Shown: positions 7,741 through 16,479, counted from the first letter of the stretch. The stretch: 24,065 nt of DNA from Flavobacterium sp. (GCA_018062725.1 JAGORP010000023.1:1-24065), one strand, 5' to 3'. Program-made: numbers and translations. Notes: generated by a model not told the origin, from the sequence alone.

Positions 7741-10700
7741 ATGAGCTTCATAAACAGCATATTAAAAGCATTTGTTGGCGACAAATCAGAAAAAGACGTC
7801 AAAGCCATTCAGCCTATTATTACTAAAATAAAATCTTTTGAAAGTAGCCTTCAAGCACTTTCAAACGATCAATTGAGAGCAAAAACCGCTGAATTCAAAG
7901 AAAAAATCAAACAAGCTCGCGCTGAAAAAGACGCTAAAATCGAAAAACTGAAAAGCGAAGTAGAAGCTATCTCTGATATCGATGCTCGCGAAGAAGTATA
8001 TGTGCAAATTGATGCTTTGGAAAAAGAAGCGTATGAAATATCTGAAAAAACATTAAACGACATTCTTGCTGAAGCATTTGCTGTAGTAAAAGAAACCGCT
8101 CGTCGTTTCAAAGAAAATACCGAAATCACCGTTACCGCCTCTGCAAAAGACAGAGAATTATCGGCTTCAAAACCGTACATTTCAATACAAGGAGACAATG
8201 CCGTTTGGTCTAATTCTTGGGATGCTGCAGGAAAAGCCATCACTTGGGACATGATACACTATGACGTGCAAATGATTGGTGGTGTGGTTTTACATCAAGG
8301 TAAAATTGCCGAAATGCAAACAGGTGAAGGTAAAACATTAGTGGCTACACTTCCTCTATATTTAAATGCATTGACTGGAAACGGAGTTCATTTAGTAACG
8401 GTAAATGATTACTTGGCACGTCGTGATAGTACTTGGAAAGCGCCTTTGTTCGAATTCCACGGAATGACTGTGGATTGTATCGATAATCACCAACCGAATT
8501 CTGACGCTCGTAAAAAAGCCTATAATGCCGATATCACATACGGAACAAATAACGAATTTGGTTTCGATTACTTACGTGATAATATGGCACATTCACCAAA
8601 CGATTTGGTACAACGTAAACATAATTATGCCATTGTCGATGAGGTCGATTCGGTATTAATTGATGATGCTCGTACGCCGTTGATTATTTCGGGTCAAGTA
8701 ACAGATGGTGATCGCCACGAATTCAACGAATTAAAACCAAAAATTGAAGATTTAGTAAACATCCAACGTCAATTAGCCAATGGTTTCTTAACCGAAGCTA
8801 AAAAATTGATCGCTGCTGGAAATACAAAAGATGGCGGATTCCAATTACTTAGAGCCCACCGTGCCTTACCAAAAAACAAAGCCTTAATCAAATTCTTATC
8901 GGAAGAAGGTGTAAAACAATTGCTTCAAAAAACCGAAAATGAATACATGGCCGACAACAATCGCAAAATGCCAGCGGTTGACGAAGCACTATACTTTGTA
9001 ATTGAAGAAAAAAACAATCAAGTAGAATTAACCGAAAGCGGTATTCAAGAATTGTCAAAAAATACCGATCCAACTTTCTTCGTTTTACCAGATATTGGGA
9101 CTGAAATTGCTCGTATCGAAAAATCAGGTCTGTCAAAAGAAGAAGAAGCGGAACAAAAAGAACATTTATTTGCCGATTTCTCAGTAAAAAGCGAGCGTAT
9201 TCATACCTTAACCCAATTGCTTAAAGCGTATACCTTGTTTGAAAAAGACACGGAATATGTAATCATGGAAAACAAAGTCATGATTGTAGACGAGCAAACA
9301 GGTCGTATCATGGACGGTCGTCGTTATTCAGACGGTTTACACCAGGCGATTGAAGCGAAAGAAAATGTAAAAATTGAAGACGCTACTCAAACCTATGCTA
9401 CGATTACACTTCAAAATTACTTCCGTATGTACAACAAATTGGGAGGTATGACAGGTACGGCTGTAACAGAAGCAGGTGAGTTTTGGGAAATTTACAAATT
9501 AGACGTAGTGGAAATTCCAACCAACAGAGGAATTTCTCGTATTGATAAAGAAGATTTAATTTACCGTTCAGTTCGTGAGAAATTTAACGCCGTGGCGGAA
9601 GATGTACAACAACTTTCAGCAGCAGGAAGACCCGTTTTAATTGGTACTACCTCGGTTGAAATTTCTGAATTGTTAAGTCGTATGCTTAAAATGCGTGGTG
9701 TAGAACACAATGTATTGAATGCGAAACTACACAAACAAGAAGCTCAAATCGTTGCCGAAGCGGGTAAACCAGGAGTAGTAACCATTGCCACCAATATGGC
9801 GGGTCGTGGTACCGATATTAAATTGACTCCAGAAGTAAAAGCTGCCGGTGGTTTAGCCATCATTGGTACGGAACGTCACGATTCACGTCGTGTGGATCGT
9901 CAGTTGCGTGGTCGTGCTGGTCGTCAGGGAGATCCAGGAAGTTCCCAATTCTACGTTTCGTTAGAAGACAATTTAATGCGTTTGTTTGGTTCTGATCGTG
10001 TGGCCAAAATTATGGATAGAATGGGATTGAAAGAAGGTGAAGTAATTCAGCATTCTATGATGACCAAATCTATCGAAAGAGCCCAGAAAAAAGTAGAAGA
10101 AAACAACTTCGGAGTTCGTAAGCGTTTATTAGAATATGATGACGTGATGAACTCACAACGTGAAGTGGTGTACAAACGTCGTCGCCATGCTTTACATGGG
10201 GAGCGTTTAAAACTGGATATCGCCAACATGATTTATGATGTGTGTGATGCTATTGTAGAGAAAAATAAAGTTTCGAAAGATTTCAAAAACTTCGAATTCG
10301 AATTGATTCGTTTCTTATCGATTACATCTCCGGTATCGGAAGCTGATTTCGCAAGATTGACAGACATGGAAATTACTTCAAAAGTATACCACGCTGCCAA
10401 CGAATATTATATTGCCAAAAATGAAAGAGATGCCAAAGAGGCCTTCCCTATCATTAGAAATGTGTTTGAAAATCCGAACAACCAATTTGAGCGTATCATC
10501 GTTCCTTTTAGTGATGGAATTAAAACGTTGAATGTAGTTACCGATTTACCAAAAGCTTACGAAAGCCAAGGAAAACAATTGGTAGCTGATTTCGAGAAGA
10601 ACATTACTTTAGCGATTGTGGATGAAGCTTGGAAAAAGCATTTACGCAAAATGGACGAGTTGAAGCAATCGGTTCAATTGGCAGTTCACGAACAAAAAGA

Positions 10701-11094
10701 TCCATTATTGATTTATAAATTCGAAGCGTTTAACTTGTTTAAAAAGATGTTAGACGGCATTAACAAAGAAGTTATTTCTTTCTTATTTAAAGCCGATTTA
10801 CCATTACAAAACAACATTCAAGAAGCACACGAAGAGGTACGTCGCGAAAAATACAACGAGATTAAAGACGAAGTATTGAACATGGAAGAACAAGCCGAGC
10901 GTAATCGTGAAGCAGGAAACACACAACCACAACAGCACCAAGTGACTGAAACGATTGTCCGTGACCAACCGAAAATCAATCGTAATGATAATGTGACCAT
11001 CAAACATGTGATGAGCGGGAAATCGGAAACGATGAAATTCAAAAAAGCTGAGGCGATGTTAGCTTCTGGTGAATGGGTTTTGGTTCACGAATAA
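7741..11094 (+). CDS. secA: Protein translocase ATPase SecA
   Basis: SecA is the motor that drives unfolded preproteins through SecYEG. Walker A is MQTGEGKT (192-199) and the DEAD-box Walker B is DEVD (300-303), followed by [23 protein letters not shown] and [18 protein letters not shown] mark the second nucleotide-binding fold, and [15 protein letters not shown] the scaffold region. At 1117 residues it is much longer than the roughly 900 of E. coli. Extra sequence includes a charged helical insert about residues 59-101 and a longer segment about 325-450, both familiar in Bacteroidota SecA. The C-terminus (GEWVLVHE) has no Cys-rich zinc/SecB-binding motif. The leader (7630-7740) contains a small CTCTAT/ATAGAG hairpin at 7645-7661, a TATTTTTA box at 7633-7640 and the heptamer repeat; no SecM-like arrest ORF is visible. 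The ATG at 7741 fits the family N-terminus. Confidence 0.97.
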   Translation: MSFINSILKAFVGDKSEKDVKAIQPIITKIKSFESSLQALSNDQLRAKTAEFKEKIKQARAEKDAKIEKLKSEVEAISDIDAREEVYVQIDALEKEAYEISEKTLNDILAEAFAVVKETARRFKENTEITVTASAKDRELSASKPYISIQGDNAVWSNSWDAAGKAITWDMIHYDVQMIGGVVLHQGKIAEMQTGEGKTLVATLPLYLNALTGNGVHLVTVNDYLARRDSTWKAPLFEFHGMTVDCIDNHQPNSDARKKAYNADITYGTNNEFGFDYLRDNMAHSPNDLVQRKHNYAIVDEVDSVLIDDARTPLIISGQVTDGDRHEFNELKPKIEDLVNIQRQLANGFLTEAKKLIAAGNTKDGGFQLLRAHRALPKNKALIKFLSEEGVKQLLQKTENEYMADNNRKMPAVDEALYFVIEEKNNQVELTESGIQELSKNTDPTFFVLPDIGTEIARIEKSGLSKEEEAEQKEHLFADFSVKSERIHTLTQLLKAYTLFEKDTEYVIMENKVMIVDEQTGRIMDGRRYSDGLHQAIEAKENVKIEDATQTYATITLQNYFRMYNKLGGMTGTAVTEAGEFWEIYKLDVVEIPTNRGISRIDKEDLIYRSVREKFNAVAEDVQQLSAAGRPVLIGTTSVEISELLSRMLKMRGVEHNVLNAKLHKQEAQIVAEAGKPGVVTIATNMAGRGTDIKLTPEVKAAGGLAIIGTERHDSRRVDRQLRGRAGRQGDPGSSQFYVSLEDNLMRLFGSDRVAKIMDRMGLKEGEVIQHSMMTKSIERAQKKVEENNFGVRKRLLEYDDVMNSQREVVYKRRRHALHGERLKLDIANMIYDVCDAIVEKNKVSKDFKNFEFELIRFLSITSPVSEADFARLTDMEITSKVYHAANEYYIAKNERDAKEAFPIIRNVFENPNNQFERIIVPFSDGIKTLNVVTDLPKAYESQGKQLVADFEKNITLAIVDEAWKKHLRKMDELKQSVQLAVHEQKDPLLIYKFEAFNLFKKMLDGINKEVISFLFKADLPLQNNIQEAHEEVRREKYNEIKDEVLNMEEQAERNREAGNTQPQQHQVTETIVRDQPKINRNDNVTIKHVMSGKSETMKFKKAEAMLASGEWVLVHE

Positions 11095-11110
11095 ATTTTA
11101 ACTAATACAA

Positions 11111-11148
11111 AAACAATCCCCAACACTTTTTGAGGTTGGGGATTGTTT
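11111..11148. terminator. Terminator hairpin after secA (ATCCCCAA family)
   Basis: AAACAATCCCCAAC (11111-11124) pairs perfectly over 14 bases with GTTGGGGATTGTTT (11135-11148), 16 bases after the secA stop. The T-run on the + strand is short; on the - strand the stem is followed by TTTTTG. The core TCCCCAA/TTGGGGA recurs at 12656-12684 and 12885-12912. Confidence 0.8.
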
Positions 11149-11168
11149 ATGCCCAAAAAAAAACTTCA

Positions 11169-12590
11169 ATGAAAAAAATTATCACACTTCTATTTGCTTT
11201 TAATTTAATTGGTTATTCACAAACAAAAACAGTAGAAATTCCAACGGAAAAAAGAATTATTGAATATCAGTTTTCGGAAAATGGCAAATCTTATATTCAA
11301 TTAGGTAAAGTTTTAGAAATGGTGGGAACTCCACAAGAAAAAAATTTACTAGAATTTGATATGGATTTGAATAAAGTAGCCGAATATGATTTATCTAAAA
11401 TCGTTTCAAATGTAGAAGGCTTTGTTTCGAATAATGGAAATGTAAAAGGATTTTACAAACAAGGGATTACTTCATTTTCTGCATATACATCCTATTTTTT
11501 TAATGATAATAAATATGAAGATACTAAAGACAAAAATCCTATAAAAGAAATTATAAACATAATAAATTCTGAAAATTACCAAGTGTTTTTCGGTTCTACT
11601 GAAAACAGAAGAAATAAAAAAATTATAAGTGGAGAAGAATATTCTACACTTGCATTTTATAGAGTAAATAATAAAAATTTCGATAAAAAGTTAATAAAAA
11701 TTGATTTTCCAAAACAATCATTTATGAATTCTAAACTTTCCTATCAATACGTAACTCATACGGATGTTAAGATGTTCTTTATTTTAAATGAACTGCAAAA
11801 CGATAATCAAAAAAACGTTTGTACACTCGTTTCATATGATTATGATGGCAAATTAATTGACAACATCCCTTTTGTAATTGAATTAGAAAATAAAAACTTT
11901 TTCAGTCCCACAACAAATTATCAAAAAGGAAATAGAATAGAAGTGGCTCAAGGTGGAGTGCTAAAAATGTTACCAACTGATAGTGCTTTCATTCAAATAA
12001 AAGTCGATACTGAAAACAATTGTTTTTACACCTATGGCATTTTAAATACCAGTAGTGAAAGAAGAGGCGGATTACAAAAAGGGTATTTCATTAATAAGTT
12101 TGATTTTTCTGGAAAAATGATATGGAAAATTGAACAAGTAAATAGAAGTAAAAAAGACACTCAGAAAAATTTTGTTATGGACATAGGCCATTATTTTACT
12201 TTTATAGATAAGAATCAAATTGGATATGCCTGTAAAAAATTTGGTACCGACTTTACTGATTTCCTTTATATTGACAAAAATAGTGGAAACGTAGTTAATC
12301 AAAAGTCGATTAAAACATCCGGTTCTACTGCTCCTTTTATTAAAATTTCAAGAACATCAAGCTATGAAAGTTTAAAGAACTCTAAACTATTTATTGATGA
12401 TGCGAAACAAAATAAAAATGTACGATTAGACACTCCTACTATTTTTGCCATTATTAGTAATTCTGAAGTAGAAAAGTATATTAATGCTAATCCTGAAAGT
12501 AGATTCACAACTAATATTAGCCCCACAGGAATTTATATTATTGAAGAAAGACTAAAAGAAAATAAATACAACCTTTTAAAGTTCAATTAG
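11169..12590 (+). CDS. Exported protein of unknown function
   Basis: I do not recognise the family. The 473-residue protein begins with a clear signal peptide (MKKIITLLFAFNLIGYSQ, cleavage probably after Ser-Gln or nearby) and has no further membrane segment and no lipobox Cys. Recurring short blocks such as EFDMDLNKVAEYDLS, SYDYDGKLIDNIPF and NKFDFSGKMIWKIEQ look like blades of a beta-propeller or another repeated beta-sheet fold. No catalytic motif and no C-terminal sorting domain are visible. I start it at the ATG at 11169; an upstream TTG in frame (11130) lies within the secA terminator and is unlikely. It appears richer in A and T than secA. No TAnnTTTG box is visible between the terminator and the ATG, so its promoter is unclear. 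A terminator follows at 12656. Confidence 0.7.
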   Translation: MKKIITLLFAFNLIGYSQTKTVEIPTEKRIIEYQFSENGKSYIQLGKVLEMVGTPQEKNLLEFDMDLNKVAEYDLSKIVSNVEGFVSNNGNVKGFYKQGITSFSAYTSYFFNDNKYEDTKDKNPIKEIINIINSENYQVFFGSTENRRNKKIISGEEYSTLAFYRVNNKNFDKKLIKIDFPKQSFMNSKLSYQYVTHTDVKMFFILNELQNDNQKNVCTLVSYDYDGKLIDNIPFVIELENKNFFSPTTNYQKGNRIEVAQGGVLKMLPTDSAFIQIKVDTENNCFYTYGILNTSSERRGGLQKGYFINKFDFSGKMIWKIEQVNRSKKDTQKNFVMDIGHYFTFIDKNQIGYACKKFGTDFTDFLYIDKNSGNVVNQKSIKTSGSTAPFIKISRTSSYESLKNSKLFIDDAKQNKNVRLDTPTIFAIISNSEVEKYINANPESRFTTNISPTGIYIIEERLKENKYNLLKFN

Positions 12591-12655
12591 AAATTAATAA
12601 AAAACTTTAATAATAAATCATTACACTCCTTTTAAAAAACAATCCAATTAAAATC

Positions 12656-12689
12656 ATCCCCAATTACCAAACGTAGTTGGGGATTTTTT
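12656..12689 (+). terminator. Terminator after the exported unknown protein (ATCCCCAA family)
   Basis: ATCCCCAATTA (12656-12666) pairs with TAGTTGGGGAT (12674-12684), 11 pairs with one G-U, loop of seven, then six T. The core arms equal those of the hairpins at 11111 and 12885. Confidence 0.88.
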
Positions 12690-12720
12690 GTAATAACAAG
12701 GCTTTAATTGACTACCTTTA
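12688..12720 (+). promoter_or_regulatory. Probable promoter of the 36-residue protein gene
   Basis: TTG at 12688-12690 and TACCTTTA at 12713-12720 are separated by 22 bases. The last base of the -7 box is A instead of G. The ATG at 12767 follows 46 bases later. Confidence 0.4.
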
Positions 12721-12766
12721 GTAAGACTACAAATAGTACGCAGTAAATTTCTTAAAAACAGAAAAA

Positions 12767-12877
12767 ATGTCAAAAAGTCTAGATACTAAGAAAACGGGCA
12801 AAAAAGATCCGCTCAAAACGGCTAAAGAAAAGAAAGAAGCCAAACGAGAAAAGAAAAATAATCCTAAAAGAGATTAA
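12767..12877 (+). CDS. Small lysine-rich basic protein (36 aa)
   Basis: ATG at 12767 opens a 36-codon frame ending TAA at 12875-12877. It begins MSKSLDTKKTGKKDPLKTAK and ends KKNNPKRD. About 40 percent of residues are Lys or Arg, with Glu confined mainly to a KEKKEAKREKK helix-like middle; there are no aromatic residues and no Cys. It is predicted to be soluble and partly disordered, and it could bind nucleic acid or ribosomes, though this is inference only. Support for a real gene: its own near-consensus promoter, a terminator starting seven bases after its stop, and a preceding terminator that isolates it. I recall similar short Lys-rich hypothetical proteins in Flavobacteria, but could not check this. 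Confidence 0.65.
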   Translation: MSKSLDTKKTGKKDPLKTAKEKKEAKREKKNNPKRD

Positions 12878-12884
12878 AACCATT

Positions 12885-12917
12885 AATCCCCAAGCAAAAT
12901 GTATTGGGGATTTTTTA
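12885..12917 (+). terminator. Terminator after the 36-residue protein (ATCCCCAA family)
   Basis: AATCCCCAA (12885-12893) pairs with TTGGGGATT (12904-12912), loop of ten, then a T-run. The T-run runs directly into the -7 box of the next gene. Confidence 0.88.
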
Positions 12918-12923
12918 TATTTG
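12916..12923 (+). promoter_or_regulatory. -7 box of the zinc-ribbon methyltransferase gene
   Basis: TATATTTG matches TAnnTTTG exactly, but the ATG at 12928 comes only four bases later, so transcription would start at or near the start codon. No TTG at the right distance upstream is present. The match may partly be chance in the terminator T-run. Confidence 0.35.
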
Positions 12924-12927
12924 GTAT

Positions 12928-13560
12928 ATGAATCCTACTTGCCCACTTTGCCATAACCCTTCTACACTATTTTGTGATTACAAATCCCGATTGTATTACG
13001 AATGTGGTACTTGTAAAGGAATATTTTTGCATCCCGATCAATATATGGATTTTGAAAACGAAGAAAAACATTACCGTTTTCACAATAATAATGTAGAAGA
13101 TTTAGGCTATCAAAACTTTGTTTCCCCAATTACTAACGGAATTTTAACTGATTATACACCACAACATTCCGGATTGGATTTTGGAGCGGGAACGGGTTCT
13201 GCAATTAGTAAAATATTGGAAGATAATGGGTATCAAATTGCCCAATATGATCCTTACTTTCATCCATTTCCAGAATTGTTAGCACAAAAATATGATTATA
13301 TAGCGTGTTGTGAAGTCGTAGAACACTTTCATTATCCTGCAAAAGAATTTGAATTATTACAGCAACTCCTAAAACCTGCTGGCAAATTGTATTGCATGAC
13401 GCATGTTTACAGTCCTGAAATTGATTTCGAAAAATGGTATTATAAAAACGACACTACACATGTTTTTATGTATCAAAAGGAAACGATGGAATGGATTGCT
13501 ACAACCTTTGGCTTTTCAGAAGTAAAAATTGAAAACCGATTGATTATTCTCTCGAATTAA
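12928..13560 (+). CDS. Class I SAM methyltransferase with N-terminal zinc ribbon
   Basis: The protein has 210 residues and is cytoplasmic. The N-terminus has paired cysteines CPLC (5-8) and CGTC (26-29), a zinc-ribbon pattern, then a SAM-binding fold with LDFGAGTGSA (83-92), an acidic strand end (QYDPYF) and CCEVVEHFHYP, the typical motif IV/post-motif of Methyltransf_23-type enzymes. The catalytic half is short. The substrate is unknown; zinc-ribbon methyltransferases of this build act on sugars, small molecules or proteins. I chose the ATG at 12928 because MNPTCPLC is the family-like start and the longer frame would begin inside the terminator stem. No partner gene is adjacent in the same transcript. 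Confidence 0.8.
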   Translation: MNPTCPLCHNPSTLFCDYKSRLYYECGTCKGIFLHPDQYMDFENEEKHYRFHNNNVEDLGYQNFVSPITNGILTDYTPQHSGLDFGAGTGSAISKILEDNGYQIAQYDPYFHPFPELLAQKYDYIACCEVVEHFHYPAKEFELLQQLLKPAGKLYCMTHVYSPEIDFEKWYYKNDTTHVFMYQKETMEWIATTFGFSEVKIENRLIILSN

Positions 13561-13598
13561 TGTTCTCTTCTTTATAAAAAATGCGACAATGGAATTGG

Positions 13599-13658
13599 AC
13601 ACGAATACACGAATGATTTAAAATCAGTTCTACTACTAAAATATTCGTGAATTCGTGG
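13599..13658. repeat. Inverted repeat with CACGAAT/ATTCGTG arms
   Basis: The arm at 13599-13614 (ACACGAATACACGAAT) matches the reverse complement of 13643-13658 at 14 of 16 positions, with a 28-base spacer. Each arm is itself a doubled CACGAAT unit. I remember similar arms from intergenic regions of many Flavobacteria, so it is probably a dispersed element. It fills most of the gap between the methyltransferase and the next gene. Confidence 0.7.
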
Positions 13659-13689
13659 TCAAAATATTTATATATAATGTCGTACCTCT

Positions 13690-13697
13690 TACCTTTG
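13690..13697 (+). promoter_or_regulatory. -7 box of the 133-residue hypothetical gene
   Basis: TACCTTTG matches TAnnTTTG and lies 17 bases before the ATG at 13715. No TTG at the expected distance is present. This box supports the ATG at 13715 over the GTG at 13655. Confidence 0.45.
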
Positions 13698-13714
13698 TAC
13701 AAACATTTCATCTT

Positions 13715-14116
13715 ATGCCGAATACCGAAACCTATACACAGTTTTTCAATGCTGTAAAAGAAAGCATCGCGAATAAAACCTTTGCTAAACTGACTTTGGC
13801 TAAAACCATTGGTCAACCCGAATTGCAAAATATTTACATTAGAACGGCGGTAGAAGATGGTGTATTAAAATTATCGGTGACGCATAAAATCTACAACGAA
13901 GGCTTACAAGAAATCGAGAAAATTGTAAATTTGGATCAATTGGAAAATGAAGCCATTCCATACATTAACAATCCGTTTATGTCGGTTTTACTCTTTACTA
14001 CCGAAGCTGATATTACCATGAAACTCAATAAAAAAAGAGTGGCTTCCATTACAGAACAACCACCCACTTTTAAAAATGCTGATGCGGTTTTATTGGAATT
14101 TTATAATTCCAAATAA
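13715..14116 (+). CDS. Hypothetical cytoplasmic protein (133 aa)
   Basis: There is no signal peptide or membrane segment. Visible features are an N-terminal helix (TYTQFFNAVKESIANKTF), alternating beta-like strands (FAKLTLAKTI, NIYIRTAVEDGVLKLSVTHKI) and FMSVLLFTTEADITMKLNKKRVASITEQPPTF. From memory, this resembles the N-terminal domain of a group of flavobacterial SAM-dependent methyltransferases (KLTLGK ... LFTTEKD ... LxFNKKG motifs); here the domain would stand alone without the methyltransferase half. I could not verify that. The start at 13715 follows the -7 box by 17 bases. It ends tail-to-tail with the FAD oxidoreductase, with no base between the stop codons and no terminator between them. 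Confidence 0.65.
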   Translation: MPNTETYTQFFNAVKESIANKTFAKLTLAKTIGQPELQNIYIRTAVEDGVLKLSVTHKIYNEGLQEIEKIVNLDQLENEAIPYINNPFMSVLLFTTEADITMKLNKKRVASITEQPPTFKNADAVLLEFYNSK

Positions 14117-15520
14117 CTATAAATTTTCAGGCAAAATTTTCCCCGGATTCATAATATTATTCGGGTCAAAAATGTATTTGATTTGTCCCATTAATTCCAA
14201 ATGGCTTTTAGTAAAACGAATATCCATATAGTCTTTTTGAACCAATCCGATACCGTGTTCACCGGAGAGTGTCCCTTTTAACGAAACGGTTAATTCAAAG
14301 ATTTCACGGATGCCTTTTGGTACTTCGGTCTTCCAATTTTCGTCAGACATAGTTCCTTTAATGATGTTTACATGTAAGTTTCCATCGCCTGCATGTCCGT
14401 AACACACCGATTGGAATCCGTATTTTGCACCAATTTCTTTAATTCCTTTCAATAGTTTTGGTAATTCATATCGAGGCACTACAGTATCTTCTTCTTTATA
14501 TACTGAATTCGCTTTTACGGCTTCGGCAACGGAACGACGCATTTTCCAAAGCGCATTTTTTTGATCTTCGGCATCAGCGAATAAAACCTCATCTATTTCA
14601 AATTGATCTACGACTTCCATTATTTTTTCGGCTTCGAGCATCAAAATTTCAGGATAATTTCCATCGACTTCGATTAGTAAATGTGCTTGAATATTTTCAT
14701 TGACATTGATATTGATAGTGTCATTGTATTTCAATGTCCAATCAATAGCATCACGTTCCATAAATTCTAAGGCACTCGGTACAATTCCGGCTCTAAAAAT
14801 GGCTGAAACCGCTTCACAAGCTTGTTCTGCTTTAAAAAATGGCACCAACATTAACACATTATGCAAATTTTTAGGCCACAATTTTAAAACTGCTTTCGTT
14901 ACAATTCCCAGCGTTCCTTCACTACCCACCATCAACTGTGTTAGGTTATAACCGGTTGAATTTTTAAGCGTGTTGGCGCCAGTCCAAATAATGTCTCCAT
15001 TGGGTAACACCACTTCTAGATTTAGCACATAATCTTTTGTTACCCCATATTTTACAGCTCTTGCCCCACCTGAATTTTCGGCAATATTACCGCCAATAAA
15101 ACAACTTCCCATACTACTTGGATCGACAGGATAAAACAAACCTCTTTCGGCCACAACATCACGTAAAACTTGTGTTATTACACCAGGTTCGGTGATTACT
15201 TGTCCGTTTTTTTCGTCGATTTCAATGATTTTGTTTAGTCGTTCTGTCGACAGGCCAATTCCTTTTAAAACACACAAAGCACCACCACTCAAACCGGTTC
15301 TACCCCCAATAGGCACAACGGCTGTATAATATTCGTTGGCCAATTTCATTATCGCGGAAATTTCTTGGGCATTGGCAGGTTTTACCACTACATTGGGTGG
15401 AAAACTTAAATCTTCGGTTTCATCGTGACCGTAATGGTTACGCGTTTCTTCGTCGGTAAACACATATTGTTCGCCAACGATTTGTTGGAGTTTGTATAGT
15501 AGTTCAGGTGAAATGGACAT
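14117..15520 (-). CDS. FAD-linked oxidoreductase, GlcD / D-lactate dehydrogenase-like
   Basis: This 467-residue flavoprotein belongs to the VAO/PCMH family that oxidises 2-hydroxy acids such as glycolate or D-lactate to 2-oxo acids. The FAD-binding PCMH part shows VVPIGGRTGLSGGALC (68-83), DPSSMGSCFIGGNIAENSGG (133-152) and NSTGYNLTQLMVGSEGTLG. The C-terminal FAD-oxidase part has CYGHAGDGNLHVNI (from 373) and LSGEHGIGLVQKDY (from about 418), whose His residues are typical for metal/substrate contact. There is no Fe-S domain and no membrane anchor, so the electron acceptor is not evident. Substrate choice cannot be read from the sequence. The SRPBCC gene lies six bases upstream in the same direction and no promoter fits between, so the two are probably one operon. 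Confidence 0.9.
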   Translation of the reverse strand: MSISPELLYKLQQIVGEQYVFTDEETRNHYGHDETEDLSFPPNVVVKPANAQEISAIMKLANEYYTAVVPIGGRTGLSGGALCVLKGIGLSTERLNKIIEIDEKNGQVITEPGVITQVLRDVVAERGLFYPVDPSSMGSCFIGGNIAENSGGARAVKYGVTKDYVLNLEVVLPNGDIIWTGANTLKNSTGYNLTQLMVGSEGTLGIVTKAVLKLWPKNLHNVLMLVPFFKAEQACEAVSAIFRAGIVPSALEFMERDAIDWTLKYNDTININVNENIQAHLLIEVDGNYPEILMLEAEKIMEVVDQFEIDEVLFADAEDQKNALWKMRRSVAEAVKANSVYKEEDTVVPRYELPKLLKGIKEIGAKYGFQSVCYGHAGDGNLHVNIIKGTMSDENWKTEVPKGIREIFELTVSLKGTLSGEHGIGLVQKDYMDIRFTKSHLELMGQIKYIFDPNNIMNPGKILPENL

Positions 15521-15526
15521 TTTTAT

Positions 15527-16462
15527 TTATTTTAATTTTTCGCTTTCTATTTTAATATGATTCAAAACTCGTTCGTGGATCCGATGAATAATAAAATCTG
15601 ACCACATTTTCCAATAAAACTCGGGTTGAATATCAACTTTATAAAAGGTAGTTCCTTCTAATTTGGTTTTATTTTTAGCTATTTGCATTAATTTAAATTG
15701 CCCTTTATAGGAACGGAAATAGCCGTCTAAATGAGGAGGGTGAATATCCCAAAACGGATTCCATTCATTCATCGGAATTGGTTGTTCCACTACGTCGAAT
15801 TGCAATAAATGGGGAGCATTCCAAGTGGTAATTGGCTCTACAAAACTACCAGTTGTAAAATTACAATATCGAATTGCACCAACCCCAATTCCTTTAATTT
15901 TTGCATCTGTAGGATAAGAAATTCCTGTTTTAAAAATTAATTCTTTTGGTTCGGGGATTGTATTAAAAGTTACTACGTTTTTCCATACTTTATCTATAGA
16001 GGAATTAATAATTACCTCTGTTTTTACAGGAATTAGATTAGGCTCCTTATTGACATAATCAAAACTCATACTCCCTAATGAAAAGAACAACAAAATAATG
16101 ATGGTATTGGTCGAATTCATTTTCTGCTTTGTACTGAAGTAATATCCTAAATAAGATCCCAACCAAACCAGTAACATAAAAATTGGCAAAGACATTACAA
16201 TACAAATAATTCCTTCAAAAGCAAAAAACAACAATCCGAAACAAGAGAAAGCTAGTGTTATAAAACCTAATTTAGAACTTTCTCCTTTAGAAATTGCATC
16301 TACTTTACCCACTATAAATGTAGGTAAAAAACCAATTAAAACTGGTGCAAATACAAACACTGTCCAGCCATAGTTTTTAAAAATTTCAATTGAAAGAAAT
16401 CCAATTAAAAACGTAATTAAAATGGTTAGCGCTACAGATATACTTTTAATGTTTTTTTTCAT
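15527..16462 (-). CDS. Membrane protein with C-terminal SRPBCC domain
   Basis: The protein has 311 residues. The N-terminal half has about four hydrophobic segments (for example VALTILITFLIGFLSIEIF and LAFSCFGLLFFAFEGIICIV), then a further one near residues 118-130 (NTIIILLFFSLGS). The C-terminal half starts at VKTEVIINSSIDKVWKNVVTF, the usual beginning of an SRPBCC (START/polyketide cyclase-like) ligand-binding domain, and ends with HIKIESEKLK. The ligand is unknown. The start is the ATG at 16462 (MKKNIKSIS): the longer frame would run into the palindrome at 16503-16520, and the -7 box at 16480-16487 sits correctly before 16462. It is the first gene of a two-gene transcript with the FAD oxidoreductase; nothing in the sequence explains why they are paired. 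Confidence 0.75.
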   Translation of the reverse strand: MKKNIKSISVALTILITFLIGFLSIEIFKNYGWTVFVFAPVLIGFLPTFIVGKVDAISKGESSKLGFITLAFSCFGLLFFAFEGIICIVMSLPIFMLLVWLGSYLGYYFSTKQKMNSTNTIIILLFFSLGSMSFDYVNKEPNLIPVKTEVIINSSIDKVWKNVVTFNTIPEPKELIFKTGISYPTDAKIKGIGVGAIRYCNFTTGSFVEPITTWNAPHLLQFDVVEQPIPMNEWNPFWDIHPPHLDGYFRSYKGQFKLMQIAKNKTKLEGTTFYKVDIQPEFYWKMWSDFIIHRIHERVLNHIKIESEKLK

Positions 16463-16479
16463 TTTAAATCTAATAGCAA

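Noticed and set aside
7869..8252. 127-codon minus-strand frame inside secA
   Set aside because: Ser/Ala/Phe-rich antisense reading of the SecA coding sequence, with no promoter or family signal.
13655..13714. Longer version of the 133-residue protein starting at the GTG at 13655
   Set aside because: The extension would run through the inverted repeat arm and the -7 box; the ATG at 13715 fits the promoter better.
14458..14951. Two plus-strand frames of about 80 codons opposite the FAD oxidoreductase gene
   Set aside because: Both lie wholly within the conserved FAD/PCMH coding region and have no start context of their own.
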